A stretch of DNA of 64,000 bases from Granulicella arctica (GCF_025685605.1 NZ_JAGTUT010000001.1:2170001-2234000), one strand, 5' to 3'. Shown: positions 18,508 through 28,038, numbered from the stretch's first letter. A program made the numbers and translations. Notes: a model not told the origin generated them from the sequence alone.

Positions 18508-20901
18508 ATGTTTGTGCACAAAGGTTTAGCAGTGGCGGCCCTCGTAGCATCATGCCTTACATCACTCAGCGGTGCGGCCCAGGCAGGAAAACAACTGACG
18601 AATGAGGATTATGCACAGGCAGAGAAGTTTATGTCTTACAACGTGAACCCCCTTGTCTACCATACGGTCAGCAACCCGACCTGGCTTCCGGATGGTCGCT
18701 TCTGGTTTAAGGACTCCGCTGCGGATCGCGTCACCATCACCGTCGTTGATCCGGTCAAAGGCGTGCGAGCACCAGCGTTTGATCACACAAAATTAGCTGC
18801 AGCGCTCACAACAGCGCAGCCCACCAGCAGACCGGTGACCTTCGATCCGCATCATCTGGCAATCTCCGATCTTTCGCTCGCCGGCCAGACCGTCACCGTA
18901 ACCGTCAAGAGTGGACAATACCGCTGCGACCTCTCCGGTGTCGGTACCTGTAACAGCATCACCGATCCCGCGGCTACTCCGCGGGGCCGTGGCAAGCCGA
19001 AGAACGCGCTCGATATCTCGCCCGACAAAACCAAGGGCGCCTTCATTCGCGATAACAACCTCTGGTTGCGTGACCTCGCCACCAGCAAAGAGACGCAGCT
19101 CACCACCGATGGTGAGAAGGACTACGGCTACGCGACGGACAATGCAGGCTGGACGCACAGCGACAATCCGATCCTCGTCTGGTCGCCCGATTCAAAGCAC
19201 ATCGCTACCTTCCAGCAGGATCAGCGCAAGACCGGCGATATGTACCTTGTCAGCACGAACAACGGGCACCCCACGCTGAAGGCCTGGAAGTATCCGCTCG
19301 TTGGCGATAAGGATGTCACGATGATCGAGCGCGTCATCATCGATGTCGACACACCGAAGGTGATCCGGCTGAAGATGCCACCGGACCAGCACCGGTCTAC
19401 CCTGTGCGACGACATCAGCTGCCGTGGCGGTAGCGGATGGGACGATGTGCAGTGGAGCGATGATGCCAAGCACCTCGCCTTCGTCTCCACCTCACGCGAT
19501 CACAAGCAGGAGTGGCTGCGTGTCGCAGATGCTGCGACCGGCGAGATTCGCGAGGTGATGGGCGAGACCACGCCGAAGTTCTACGAGAGCGGCAACGGCA
19601 AGGTGAACTGGAAGTATCTGCCAAAGTCGAACGAGATTCTCTGGTTCTCGGAGCGCGACAACTGGGGCCAACTTTACCTGTACGACCTGACGACCGGCCA
19701 GCTGAAGAGCCAGATCACGCATGGCGACGGCAACGTGACGCAGGTGCTTCACATCGATGAAAAGGCCCGCGTTATCTACTTCCTCGCAGTGGGCAAGGAG
19801 AAGGGCAGCGACCCCTACTTCTCCTACTACTACAGCATCCGCTTCGACGGAAAAGGCATGAAGCTGCTGACGCCGGAGAATGCGGATCACTCGGTCACGC
19901 CATCGGACGATGGGCGCTACTTTGTCGACGTCTATTCGACCGCCACGCAGCCGCAGACCACCGTCGTTCGGGATTTCAGGGGCAAGATCGCTGCAGAAGT
20001 GGCGCGGCAGGACATCACTAAACTCCTTGCTGCCGGTTGGGTTCCCCCAGTTTCGATCATCGTCAAGGGGCGTGATGGAACAACGGACCTCTACGGTTAC
20101 ATGTTCAAGCCGACAAAGCTTGATCCTGCTGCGAAGTACCCGATTGTGAACAATGTCTACCCCGGACCACAGACGGGCTCCTGCGGTGGGCGCGGCTTCA
20201 GCGCAGCGCATGGTGATCATCAGGCGCTCGCGGAGCTAGGCTTCATCGTTGTGTGCATCGACGGTATGGGCACACCGTGGCGCTCGAAAGCCTTCCACGA
20301 GTTCTACTTCGGCGATCTTGGCGACGACACCATCCCCGATCAGATCGCCGGTATGAAGGATCTCGCGGCGAAGTATCCCTTCATCGATCTCGACCGTGCA
20401 GGCATCTACGGCCACTCGGGCGGCGGCAATGCGACAGCTTCTGCGATGTTTCACTTTCCTGACTTCTTCAAGGTCGGGATCGCCGAGAGCGGCAATCACG
20501 ACAACCGCGAGTACGAGGATGACTGGGCAGAGAAGTGGGCTGGTCTGGAGATAAAGAACGCTGACGGAACCAGCAACTACGACAGCCAGGCCAACCAGAA
20601 CTACGCGAAGAACCTGAAGGGTCACCTGCTGCTCGCGCACGGCACATTTGACGACAACGTTCCGCCAAACAATACCCTCATCGTTGTGGACGCGCTGATC
20701 AAGGCCAACAAGGACTTTGACCTGCTGATGATTCCAAACTCTGCGCACGGCTACGGGGAGGCATCGCAGTACATGACTCGCCGCCGCTGGGACTACTTCA
20801 CCCGCTACCTCGCCGGCAATACGCCGCCGTACGAGTACGAGATGAAGAGCTTCGCCGCGGCCATGGCCGCAGCAACGGGCCCCGAGGATGACTCACAGTA
20901 A
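18508..20901 (+). CDS. Secreted dipeptidyl peptidase IV-type S9 peptidase
   Basis: The 797-residue protein has a signal peptide (AQA near residue 26), a beta-propeller DPP IV N-terminal domain to about 530, and an alpha/beta-hydrolase C-terminal domain. The catalytic triad is visible: Ser637 in YGHSGGGN, Asp715 in GTFDDNVP and His747 in NSAHGYGE. DPP IV enzymes remove Xaa-Pro or Xaa-Ala dipeptides from peptide N-termini, here probably in the periplasm. GGAGA precedes the ATG. It is followed by a strong hairpin. With the M42 and M28 enzymes it points to peptide scavenging. Confidence 0.94.
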   Translation: MFVHKGLAVAALVASCLTSLSGAAQAGKQLTNEDYAQAEKFMSYNVNPLVYHTVSNPTWLPDGRFWFKDSAADRVTITVVDPVKGVRAPAFDHTKLAAALTTAQPTSRPVTFDPHHLAISDLSLAGQTVTVTVKSGQYRCDLSGVGTCNSITDPAATPRGRGKPKNALDISPDKTKGAFIRDNNLWLRDLATSKETQLTTDGEKDYGYATDNAGWTHSDNPILVWSPDSKHIATFQQDQRKTGDMYLVSTNNGHPTLKAWKYPLVGDKDVTMIERVIIDVDTPKVIRLKMPPDQHRSTLCDDISCRGGSGWDDVQWSDDAKHLAFVSTSRDHKQEWLRVADAATGEIREVMGETTPKFYESGNGKVNWKYLPKSNEILWFSERDNWGQLYLYDLTTGQLKSQITHGDGNVTQVLHIDEKARVIYFLAVGKEKGSDPYFSYYYSIRFDGKGMKLLTPENADHSVTPSDDGRYFVDVYSTATQPQTTVVRDFRGKIAAEVARQDITKLLAAGWVPPVSIIVKGRDGTTDLYGYMFKPTKLDPAAKYPIVNNVYPGPQTGSCGGRGFSAAHGDHQALAELGFIVVCIDGMGTPWRSKAFHEFYFGDLGDDTIPDQIAGMKDLAAKYPFIDLDRAGIYGHSGGGNATASAMFHFPDFFKVGIAESGNHDNREYEDDWAEKWAGLEIKNADGTSNYDSQANQNYAKNLKGHLLLAHGTFDDNVPPNNTLIVVDALIKANKDFDLLMIPNSAHGYGEASQYMTRRRWDYFTRYLAGNTPPYEYEMKSFAAAMAAATGPEDDSQ

Positions 20902-20919
20902 TCACAAACCTCAACAAGC

Positions 20920-20952
20920 AAGATGGCCGGGAGAATATCTCCCGGCCATCTT
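20920..20952. terminator. Terminator between S9 peptidase and a convergent lipoprotein gene
   Basis: AAGATGGCCGGGAGA pairs perfectly with TCTCCCGGCCATCTT around a 3-base loop, a 15-bp stem, then TGTTT on the plus strand. It can end both convergent transcripts. Confidence 0.88.
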
Positions 20953-20967
20953 TGTTTCCAAAGAGCG

Positions 20968-21630
20968 TTACTGAACGACCTTGCCGTCTGCCGCCGTTGC
21001 AGGCGCCGAGTGGTGGCCGCTATCGGGAGTGCTCGAAACCTGCCATCCGTTCGTCGTGTTCGCGAGCGTAGCCTGCCCCGTCTGCGGACCGGCGAGATCG
21101 GTATGAAGCTGCGGAAATGCGTTCTGCGTCTCGGCGGCAGAGGCCCAGCCCGGCGCGTCCGAGAAGGTGAATTGGTAGCTGATCTGCGTCGTCGCACCCG
21201 GCTGATCGGTCGTCGGCGTACTGCTGACGATGTTGCTCACCTTGCGATGGCCGTAGCAGAAGTTGCCGAAGCCCGGCTGCGAGGCATCGGCGGTCCAGGC
21301 CGAGCGACCCTTGTCTGAAAGATCGTAGTTATTTGCCTGCTGGCTCAGCACGATCAGCTTCTTCTTCTCAACGGTCGTACGGGCGAGTAGCCCCTGATCG
21401 ACGAGCGCGTCGTAAGGCGCCGTCTTGCTTGCATCCGATGTCGCAACCTGCAGCGGGAACTTGATCTCATCGTTCCACAGGCACGCCGGGTGGGCGTTGT
21501 AGTACGTGTTGATAGCACTTGTGAAGTTTGAAGTATTGTCGGCCTTCTTGTTGCAGCCGAGCGCAGTAAGCATGAAAACTCCGCATAGGGCGGAGGCACG
21601 AACGATGGATCGATGGGCCAGGATGTGCAT
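20968..21630 (-). CDS. Putative lipoprotein of unknown function
   Basis: The 220-residue protein starts with a lipoprotein signal peptide ending in TALGC, so Cys26 is the likely lipidated residue. The mature protein begins NKKADNTSNFTSAINTYYN and has a central block with YDALVDQGLLARTTVEKKK and YDLSDKGR that looks like a small winged-helix-like or alpha/beta fold; I cannot name the family. The C-terminal 50 residues are Thr/Gln/Ala rich. AGGAGGAG precedes the ATG at 21630. It is convergent with the S9 peptidase. Confidence 0.78.
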   Translation of the reverse strand: MHILAHRSIVRASALCGVFMLTALGCNKKADNTSNFTSAINTYYNAHPACLWNDEIKFPLQVATSDASKTAPYDALVDQGLLARTTVEKKKLIVLSQQANNYDLSDKGRSAWTADASQPGFGNFCYGHRKVSNIVSSTPTTDQPGATTQISYQFTFSDAPGWASAAETQNAFPQLHTDLAGPQTGQATLANTTNGWQVSSTPDSGHHSAPATAADGKVVQ

Positions 21631-21716
21631 GGGGTAAATCTCCTCCTGCAGTGGGATGCAGGATGGACGATCATCGAACAGGAATTTCCTTCGTTTTCAT
21701 GTAGTGCAGTTAATGC

Positions 21717-22328
21717 TTAGAGCCACCCCTTGGCCCGGGCGATCCGAGCTGCATCCACACGGTTCGCCGCGCCAAGTTTGGCAATGATCTCCGACAGGTA
21801 GTTCCGGATTGTCCCCTCCGAGAGGTGAAGTTCCACGGCGATCTCGGTGCTCGTGCGGCCATCGCCTGCGCGCTGCAGGATCTGACGCTCCCTGTTCGTT
21901 AGCGGGTCCGCTTCAACGCTCCATGCTTCGGCAGCCAGCGCCGGATCGACGACACGCAACCCCTGGTGAACGCGCCGCACCGCATCCGCAAGCTCCGCCG
22001 AAGGCCGATCCTTCAGGAGGTAACCACGTGCTCCGGCATCCATGGCACGCCGAAGATATCCCGGTCGCGCAAAGGTCGTCAGGATGATTGTCCGCGTCTT
22101 CGGATGACTGCGGCAAAGCTCCGCTGCAAGCTCCAGGCCAGTCATCTTCGGCATTTCGATATCTGTGACCAGCACATCTGGCGCGTGGGAGCGCACAAAC
22201 TCAAGCGCCTCGCGACCGTTCGCTGCACGTGCGACGACCGTGATGTCGGCCTCCAGATCGAGCAGCGCCGCTAACGCTCCAAGCACCATGGCCTGATCCT
22301 CCGCGAGGACAACACGAATGGCACTCAT
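21717..22328 (-). CDS. NarL/FixJ-type response regulator (DesR/LiaR-like)
   Basis: The 203-residue regulator has a receiver domain with acidic residues Glu10 and Asp11, phospho-acceptor Asp56 in DVLVTDIEMP and a Lys in LLKDRPSAE. After a short linker comes a LuxR helix-turn-helix: LTNRERQILQRAGDGRTSTEIAVELHLSEGTIRNYLSEI in outline. It overlaps the kinase gene by four bases (ATGA), so the two are translationally coupled, and it closes an operon with an ABC exporter. It probably controls that operon in response to a membrane signal. Confidence 0.95.
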   Translation of the reverse strand: MSAIRVVLAEDQAMVLGALAALLDLEADITVVARAANGREALEFVRSHAPDVLVTDIEMPKMTGLELAAELCRSHPKTRTIILTTFARPGYLRRAMDAGARGYLLKDRPSAELADAVRRVHQGLRVVDPALAAEAWSVEADPLTNRERQILQRAGDGRTSTEIAVELHLSEGTIRNYLSEIIAKLGAANRVDAARIARAKGWL

Positions 22329-23497
22329 GCTTCTTCACCTGCACTCACTGGCACCGCAATGCGCAACTTCGTTCCTCGACTTGTATCGAGCAGAAAGCTT
22401 CCGCCGATCCGCTGCACACGCTCCCGCATGCCACGCAGGCCATTCCCTTCGCGCGGCGCAGTATGCGTTCCATCGTCTTCGATGACGAGAGCATGCTGGC
22501 CATCGGCCGTGGTAAAGCTGACCCGGCAATGTGTCGCATGAGCATGGCGCACGATGTTCGTCACCGCCTCGCGCAACGTGAGTGAGAGGACCGTTTGCAA
22601 CTCCTCGCCAAGCGTCGGGGCCGTCTGAGAAGCCTCAATCGCCTCGAGCGTCAGGACCACGCCCGCCGCATCGAGCGTACGCCGCGCTATGCCCATCTCC
22701 GCCGCAAGTCCCTGCGTCCGGTAGCCGCCAATCGCTTCGCGGACCTCGGTCAATGCGGTCCGCGCCGTGCGTTCCACGTCGGCAATCTCCGCTGCGGCAC
22801 GTTGCGGATCGCGCTCCATCAAACGCCCTGCGAGCTCTGCTTTCAGTACGATCACGGACAGCGTATGACCCAGCACATCGTGCAGATCGCGTGCGATTCG
22901 TTCCCGTTCGGCGACAGCAGCAAGCTGCACGATCTCACGCTCGGCACGGCGTAATTTGTCATCTGCGCGCTTCTGCTGCGCCACGACAAAGTTGCTGATA
23001 CCGACGACGAGAACAAAGAACGCACTGATCGCCAGATTGATCGGACGACTTAGATCACTGTGGCTATGGTAGCGATAGATGAGCCACACGCTCTCGCCAC
23101 AGAGCGCCGCGCAATCGGCAAGCACCAGGCCCACAACCCAGGACAATGAAGTTAGAAAGAAAGGCAGAAATCCAGCGACATAGATAAAGAAGCTTGAGGC
23201 TCCTTCATTTCGCGGATAATCAACAACGCCAAGTACGAAGAGGACCGCAACCATGGCGAGTTGCTTGCGAAGCCCGACCGCCTTGTTGATTCCTACGTAG
23301 ATCGCGAGAAACACACTATAGATACATAGCGTCTCGATCCAGTATCGAAGGTCGCGGCGAAGGACCGGCTCGATGAAGTAGAAGCCGGAGTAGGCGAGCC
23401 AGATGTAGTTCCACGTCCGGCTGTTCTCGCTCCGGCTATTCTTGTTCCGATCGTCCGGCATGCAGACATCGCTCGATTTGGTAGCGTCTCGATTCAT
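22325..23497 (-). CDS. DesK-type membrane sensor histidine kinase
   Basis: The 390-residue kinase has about five hydrophobic helices in its first 175 residues, a coiled-coil linker (DDKLRRAEREIVQLAAVAE), the HisKA_3 dimerisation motif ERERIARDLHDVLGHTLS with phospho-acceptor His206, and an ATP domain with LREAVTNIVRHA (N box), IEDDGTH and GNGLRGMRERV. DesK-type kinases sense membrane state or envelope-active compounds. The ATG at 23497 is preferred over a TTG at 23512; neither has a strong ribosome-binding site. It lies 30 bp after the permease gene and overlaps the regulator. Confidence 0.94.
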   Translation of the reverse strand: MNRDATKSSDVCMPDDRNKNSRSENSRTWNYIWLAYSGFYFIEPVLRRDLRYWIETLCIYSVFLAIYVGINKAVGLRKQLAMVAVLFVLGVVDYPRNEGASSFFIYVAGFLPFFLTSLSWVVGLVLADCAALCGESVWLIYRYHSHSDLSRPINLAISAFFVLVVGISNFVVAQQKRADDKLRRAEREIVQLAAVAERERIARDLHDVLGHTLSVIVLKAELAGRLMERDPQRAAAEIADVERTARTALTEVREAIGGYRTQGLAAEMGIARRTLDAAGVVLTLEAIEASQTAPTLGEELQTVLSLTLREAVTNIVRHAHATHCRVSFTTADGQHALVIEDDGTHTAPREGNGLRGMRERVQRIGGSFLLDTSRGTKLRIAVPVSAGEEA

Positions 23498-23527
23498 AGC
23501 GTGAGGATGCAAGTGTACCGCGCCCGT

Positions 23528-24319
23528 TCAGTCATTCTCCATACGATGGAAGACGGCCCAACTTGCCCCCAGCATGACGAAGACAAACCCGGCGAGCCCA
23601 CTCCAGTGGGTAGCCAGCGACATCTGGTCGCGATAGCCGAAGACGCTCAGCATTAATTGCGACAGATGATACGTCGGAAGAAAGGGCGCAATCTTCTGTA
23701 CAAAGTGCGGCAGAAATTGCAGCGGGATCCAAAGTCCACTGGCGAACGACATCGGCAAATAGATCAGGTTGACCACGCCGGGTGCGGCATTAGCAGGAAC
23801 GATCAGTGCGAGCAGAAGTCCCATGCTCGCGAAGACCGTGGAGCCGGCTACGGTTATCCCGAGCATCTTCGCCACCTCGACGGGGGTCAGCGTTACACTC
23901 GCGAAGAGCGTTCCGATGGCGATCAGAATCGTAACGATGATCAGCCCAAATGCAATGGCCGTCAGGCACTTTGCAAGAAGATACGCCATGGGCGGCATGG
24001 GACTCGCACGCTTCAGTTCAAGCCAGCCCTGAGACCGTTCGAACGCCAGGCCAACGCCCACTCCAAACAGCGCCGCTCCGACCATGCCGAAGCACGCATA
24101 GCCGCCGAGCATGAGCTTGGCGATGCTTACGCTTCCTTCATACGCATGCTTGTTTGCCACGCCGAAGAGCACGTAAAACATCACGGGAAATCCAATGACA
24201 GACAACGAGAAGGAGCGGGTCCGTAGCAGCTTCAGAAATTCATACTTCGTCTCTTTCCAATAGATCGGAAACGCTGAAGCCGTCCGCTGAGCGGGAACAA
24301 TCGTAGATGCTGTAGCCAT
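23528..24319 (-). CDS. ABC-2 type transporter permease
   Basis: The 263-residue protein has six hydrophobic helices in the ABC-2 pattern, with a cytoplasmic N-terminal segment (YWKETKYEFLKLLRTRSFSLSV) and the typical LIYLPMSFASGLWIPLQFLP stretch between helices five and six. It is the membrane half of the exporter whose ATPase is encoded just upstream. AAGGAGG precedes its ATG. DesKR-linked exporters of this build have been tied to lipid or antimicrobial handling, but the substrate here is unknown. Confidence 0.92.
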   Translation of the reverse strand: MATASTIVPAQRTASAFPIYWKETKYEFLKLLRTRSFSLSVIGFPVMFYVLFGVANKHAYEGSVSIAKLMLGGYACFGMVGAALFGVGVGLAFERSQGWLELKRASPMPPMAYLLAKCLTAIAFGLIIVTILIAIGTLFASVTLTPVEVAKMLGITVAGSTVFASMGLLLALIVPANAAPGVVNLIYLPMSFASGLWIPLQFLPHFVQKIAPFLPTYHLSQLMLSVFGYRDQMSLATHWSGLAGFVFVMLGASWAVFHRMEND

Positions 24320-24345
24320 GAAAAGCCTCCTTGGTGCTGGTAGTT

Positions 24346-25293
24346 TTAGTTCGCCGAACGATCCGAATGGGTAAGCGCCAGGAAGGCATCTTCGAGTGCC
24401 GGACTCGTTATCTCAAGGCCGCTCAACGATTCATCCCGCAGCAGCATCTCGCGAACAACGATCTCCGCCTGCATCGCTGTCACCTGCGTTACACCGTTGC
24501 GCAAGACCACTGCGGTCACGCTCGGCAGCGTCCGTAGCATCTCCTCAGACAGCGCTGTCGTGCAGCGGATCGTTCGCCCCGCTCCACGACTCTTGATCTC
24601 CGCCGGCGTACCCTCCGCCACGATGCGCCCCTTGTCGATGACCACGATTCGGCTTGCCAGCGCGTCCGCCTCTTCGAGGTAGTGTGTCGTCAGCAGGACC
24701 GTCTTGCCACGCTCCGCGAGCAGCCGTATCTGGACCCACAAGCCGCGTCGCGCTTCGATATCCATCCCGACAGTAGGCTCGTCGAGAAACACCAGGTCGG
24801 GGTCACCACACAGTGCAAGCCCGAACAGCAATCGCTGCCGCTGACCGCCGCTGAGCTGCTCGAACATACGCTCCTCAATCCCCTGAAGCTGTGCGATGCG
24901 CACCACCTCCGCATACGCGAGCGGCGCAGGATAGTAGCTGCGGAAGAGGTCGATATGCTCCCGCACCTTCAGCGACTTCGGCACGCTCGCCACCTGCAGC
25001 ATTGCGCCCACGCGCATGCGGGTCGTCGCCGTCTGCGGGTCGCAGCCAAAGATTCGCACCGTGCCCTCGGTCGGCGCAGTAAGCCCCAGCATCAACCGCA
25101 CTGCTGTTGACTTGCCCGCGCCATTCGGGCCGAGTAGCGCCACGACCTCGCCAGCCCGAAGACTGAGTTCAAGATGATCGAGCGCAACGCTGGCGTCATA
25201 TCGTTTGGTGACTCCGGCCAGTACCGCCACCGCTGCGGGCACTGCCTGCGTCTGCGCCATAATTCGTTCCTGCATCAGTACCGTTGTAGCCAT
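24346..25293 (-). CDS. ABC transporter ATPase subunit
   Basis: The 315-residue ATPase starts at the ATG at 25293, which has AGAGGAG 7 bp upstream; the open frame further up lacks one. Walker A GPNGAGKST lies at residues 55-63, the signature is LSGGQRQRL, Walker B LVFLDEPTVGMD, and the switch His is in LLTTHYLEEAD. A C-terminal extension of about 80 residues matches drug/lipid exporter ATPases of the CcmA/NatA type. It leads the four-gene operon ATPase-permease-kinase-regulator. Confidence 0.95.
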   Translation of the reverse strand: MATTVLMQERIMAQTQAVPAAVAVLAGVTKRYDASVALDHLELSLRAGEVVALLGPNGAGKSTAVRLMLGLTAPTEGTVRIFGCDPQTATTRMRVGAMLQVASVPKSLKVREHIDLFRSYYPAPLAYAEVVRIAQLQGIEERMFEQLSGGQRQRLLFGLALCGDPDLVFLDEPTVGMDIEARRGLWVQIRLLAERGKTVLLTTHYLEEADALASRIVVIDKGRIVAEGTPAEIKSRGAGRTIRCTTALSEEMLRTLPSVTAVVLRNGVTQVTAMQAEIVVREMLLRDESLSGLEITSPALEDAFLALTHSDRSAN

Positions 25294-25384
25294 CGCATGC
25301 TCCTCTGAAGTAGATCTGCTGCTTACATTCAGAAGCATGCGCCGCTCGCGCTACTGGCGGCAGTGCAGCCTGTCATCAATCGAA

Positions 25385-25398
25385 GTGACGAGTGTCAC
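25385..25398. promoter_or_regulatory. Candidate response-regulator dyad upstream of the ABC operon
   Basis: GTGAC-GAGT-GTCAC is a perfect 5-bp dyad with a 4-bp centre about 92 bp upstream of the ABC ATPase start; it overlaps the last bases of the polymerase gene. NarL-type regulators bind short dyads. The link to the operon's own regulator is a guess. Confidence 0.3.
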
Positions 25399-26714
25399 AT
25401 ATAGTCAACGCCGTACTGCACCGGGATCTGCGTGAACGCGATCCGTGTCGGTGCCGAGTCCCGTGCGGGCAACATCCCCGCAAAGTGCAGCGTCGTGTGA
25501 CCGTACTTCAGATTGAGCTTGTCCATCGTGGCCGACAACTCGCCGCGATTGCCTTCGTCGCCGAACAGCGACTCCTGAAACTCACTCTCCGGGATCAGGT
25601 TCCGCAGCGTGACGCCAACGAAAAATGGCCGCTCAAACTCCGGGCCCTGCGGGCTTTGCTGCCACACGCTCCGCAGCACCGAGAGCAGCGTCAGCGTGTC
25701 CTGGCAGTCGCGAAAACGCGCCTCCATGCCCCAGCTCGAATGCTTGATGCCGGAGAAGTGCTTCTTCGACTTCATCCGCGCTGCCTGCTCCCGCGTCAGT
25801 TGATAGCGGATCGTCACGCCCATTGACCCCGCGTAGAACTTCTCCATCCGCAGTCGCATTGACGCCTTGTGGAGCAGCTTGTGCGCCACTGCCCACGATC
25901 CGCCCTGGCTGCGGTGCTCCGGCCCCAGCACATGCGAGTGGCCCAGCGACTTCTGCACGCCCGAGTCAACCGGCGCGCCATCGTCGCCCGTATCCGCACC
26001 ACGCAGCCAGTGATAGAGCCGGTCGCCCCAGACGCTGTCCCAAAGCTTGTGCATGCCCGGCCGATCGAGTGCCAGCAGGCTCTCCATCGTCGTGATGCCC
26101 TTCGCGTTCAGCCGAACCTCGGTCTTCGCGCCGACGCCCGGCAGGTCACGCAGCTCCAGGTGAGCGACCGCCCTCGGCAACTGCGAGGGCAGCAGGCCAA
26201 TCAGCCCGTCCGGCTTTTGCATGTCACTGGCAATCTTGGCGAGGTAGCGATTCGGCGCCATGCCGATGGAGCACCGCAGGGTCTGCCCCACGTCGTCCTT
26301 GATCGCCTGCTTGATCTCAAGCGCGATCTTGCGAGCCCGTGGAGGTTCCTGCTCGCGCCCAATCAACTGGCACACCATCTCGTCGATCGACGGCGTGTGG
26401 GCTACCGGGCAGCAGCGCTCCACCGCCGCCGCAATCTTGTGCGAGAACTCCGCATAGACATTGTGGTTTCCCTGCACCAGGATGATCTCCGGGCACAGCC
26501 GCTTCGCCTCACCGACCTGTGTTCCGGTCTTGATCGTCAACGCCTTCGCCTCGTAGCTCGCGGCGATGCAGCACGTCGTATCGCCCAGTGTCGGCACCAC
26601 CGCCAGCGGACGGTTGCGATACTCCGGGTGCAACTCCTGCTCGACCGACGCGAAGAAACTGTTCAGGTCGATATGCAGGAAGGTGAAGCGGTCGGATTGG
26701 TCTAGGGTCTGCAC
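25395..26714 (-). CDS. Y-family DNA polymerase (DinB/Pol IV-like)
   Basis: The 439-residue enzyme copies past damaged bases. The palm motif FLHIDLNSFFASVEQ carries Asp16, and TPSIDEM carries the second acidic pair. A helix-hairpin-helix (LRDLPGVGAKTEVRLNAKG) and little-finger domain follow. QESLF at residues 380-384 matches the sliding-clamp-binding pentapeptide, but unlike Pol IV it is followed by a 55-residue tail (LNLKYGHTTLHFAGMLPARD and on) rather than ending the protein. Start is GTG at 26714. A TACAAT hexamer at 26730-26735 on the minus strand could be its -10 box. I see no clear LexA site. Confidence 0.9.
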   Translation of the reverse strand: MQTLDQSDRFTFLHIDLNSFFASVEQELHPEYRNRPLAVVPTLGDTTCCIAASYEAKALTIKTGTQVGEAKRLCPEIILVQGNHNVYAEFSHKIAAAVERCCPVAHTPSIDEMVCQLIGREQEPPRARKIALEIKQAIKDDVGQTLRCSIGMAPNRYLAKIASDMQKPDGLIGLLPSQLPRAVAHLELRDLPGVGAKTEVRLNAKGITTMESLLALDRPGMHKLWDSVWGDRLYHWLRGADTGDDGAPVDSGVQKSLGHSHVLGPEHRSQGGSWAVAHKLLHKASMRLRMEKFYAGSMGVTIRYQLTREQAARMKSKKHFSGIKHSSWGMEARFRDCQDTLTLLSVLRSVWQQSPQGPEFERPFFVGVTLRNLIPESEFQESLFGDEGNRGELSATMDKLNLKYGHTTLHFAGMLPARDSAPTRIAFTQIPVQYGVDYM

Positions 26715-26916
26715 TGAGGCCGCTTCTTTATTGTATTCGCCATCTGTTCGTCCATTCAGTCGTCGGAGTGTCGATTTTAGTTACGAATAGGTGACCAAAG
26801 GTGATATATCTTGCTCGATGGGCCGCTGTTTGAGGCGAGAATCCTTCTTCGGCTTATCTCTTCCGGGCTTCATGCAATCCTTCCGACGAAGCAAATTGTC
26901 CCAATGGAGCACTTCC

Positions 26917-28038
26917 ATGGCGTCCCTGCCCAAGATCCGCACCCTTCAATCTCTTCGCGCGCTCGCTGCGCTCCTTGTCGTCTTCGACCATGCTGCGCTC
27001 GTCTCCGCCCACCACGGCCTCACGGACAAGCTTCCTTCCCTCGGCCTCTTTCTCGGCGTTCAGGGCGTAGCTATATTCTTCATCATCAGCGGTTTCATCA
27101 TGACCTACACCGCAGACGCGACGGAAGACTCCTCAGCGAGACGTGCACTCGATTTTGCCATCCGCCGCATCGTCCGCGTCGTTCCTCTGTATTGGATTTT
27201 CACCATCGTGATCGGCCTCGCGGCCTCACTCATCGGTATGGGCAAGTTGCTTGAGATTACGCCGGGCCATCTCATCAAGTCCTTGTTCTTTGTTCCCTAC
27301 GTCAACTCGCACACGAACCTGCTGCCCGTTCTGCCCATGGGCTGGACGCTGAACTACGAGATGATCTTCTACGCGCTCTTTACTGCGACTGTGCTGCTTC
27401 CACATCGCTTCCGCGTACTGGCCCTGCTGGGCACACTTGGAGCGGCTGTCGGCGTCGGCTCGATCTTCTTCCCGATCCTCTCCGGCAGCAATCCCCGCTC
27501 GGTGGGCGAGTTCCTCACGTATCCGGTCATCCTGCTGTTTGGCCTGGGTGCTGTGCTGGGCTCATTGCGTCTCAGGCACCTGGATTTCACGCTGAAGTTT
27601 CCCGGACTGCCCTTTGCATTGCCGCTGCTCGCGCTCAGTTCCTTCCTCGCCTTCGTCGCGCACCAGGTCACGCTTCCTCTTATGTGGAACGCCTGCTTCT
27701 GGCTCATCGACGGCGTCATTGTCGCGCTCTGCATCTTCGGAAGCCCGCTCAGCATGCCAAGGCTGGAAGCCGTCGGCAACGCCTCGTACAGCCTCTACCT
27801 CGTCCACCTGCTACCGCTCTTTGCCTGTTTCATAATTTGGAAGCAGCTTCACTTTGCAGCGCCGAGTGTCTTCATCATCGCAGCCCTGGCAACCTCGGCT
27901 GGCACGGCGCTCGCCTCCTACCGCTGGCTGGAAAAACCGCTCACCCGCAAACTCGCCAGCATTCTCGAACGCCCGCGCACCGCAGCAATCGCACCTGTGC
28001 CTGCACTCGAACCCGTGCCGCTCCTCCAGCAGGCCTAG
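26917..28038 (+). CDS. Acyltransferase 3 family membrane protein (OafA/YrhL-like)
   Basis: The 373-residue protein has about ten hydrophobic helices. LQSLRALAALLVVFDHAALV carries the conserved Arg and His of the first helix, and FFIISGFIMTYTA and VVPLYWIFT are also family marks; near the end SYSLYLVHLLPL is the usual closing helix. The family moves acyl groups onto sugars of surface polysaccharides, peptidoglycan or antibiotics. The ATG at 26917 has GGAG 7 bp upstream, so I prefer it to an open frame that reaches 26791. The stop overlaps that of tag by four bases in convergent orientation. Confidence 0.92.
   Translation: MASLPKIRTLQSLRALAALLVVFDHAALVSAHHGLTDKLPSLGLFLGVQGVAIFFIISGFIMTYTADATEDSSARRALDFAIRRIVRVVPLYWIFTIVIGLAASLIGMGKLLEITPGHLIKSLFFVPYVNSHTNLLPVLPMGWTLNYEMIFYALFTATVLLPHRFRVLALLGTLGAAVGVGSIFFPILSGSNPRSVGEFLTYPVILLFGLGAVLGSLRLRHLDFTLKFPGLPFALPLLALSSFLAFVAHQVTLPLMWNACFWLIDGVIVALCIFGSPLSMPRLEAVGNASYSLYLVHLLPLFACFIIWKQLHFAAPSVFIIAALATSAGTALASYRWLEKPLTRKLASILERPRTAAIAPVPALEPVPLLQQA

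Noticed and set aside
26715..26916. LexA box for the Y-family polymerase
   Set aside because: GAAC occurs once on the minus strand without a properly spaced GTTC partner, and no CTGT/ACAG dyad of the right spacing is present.
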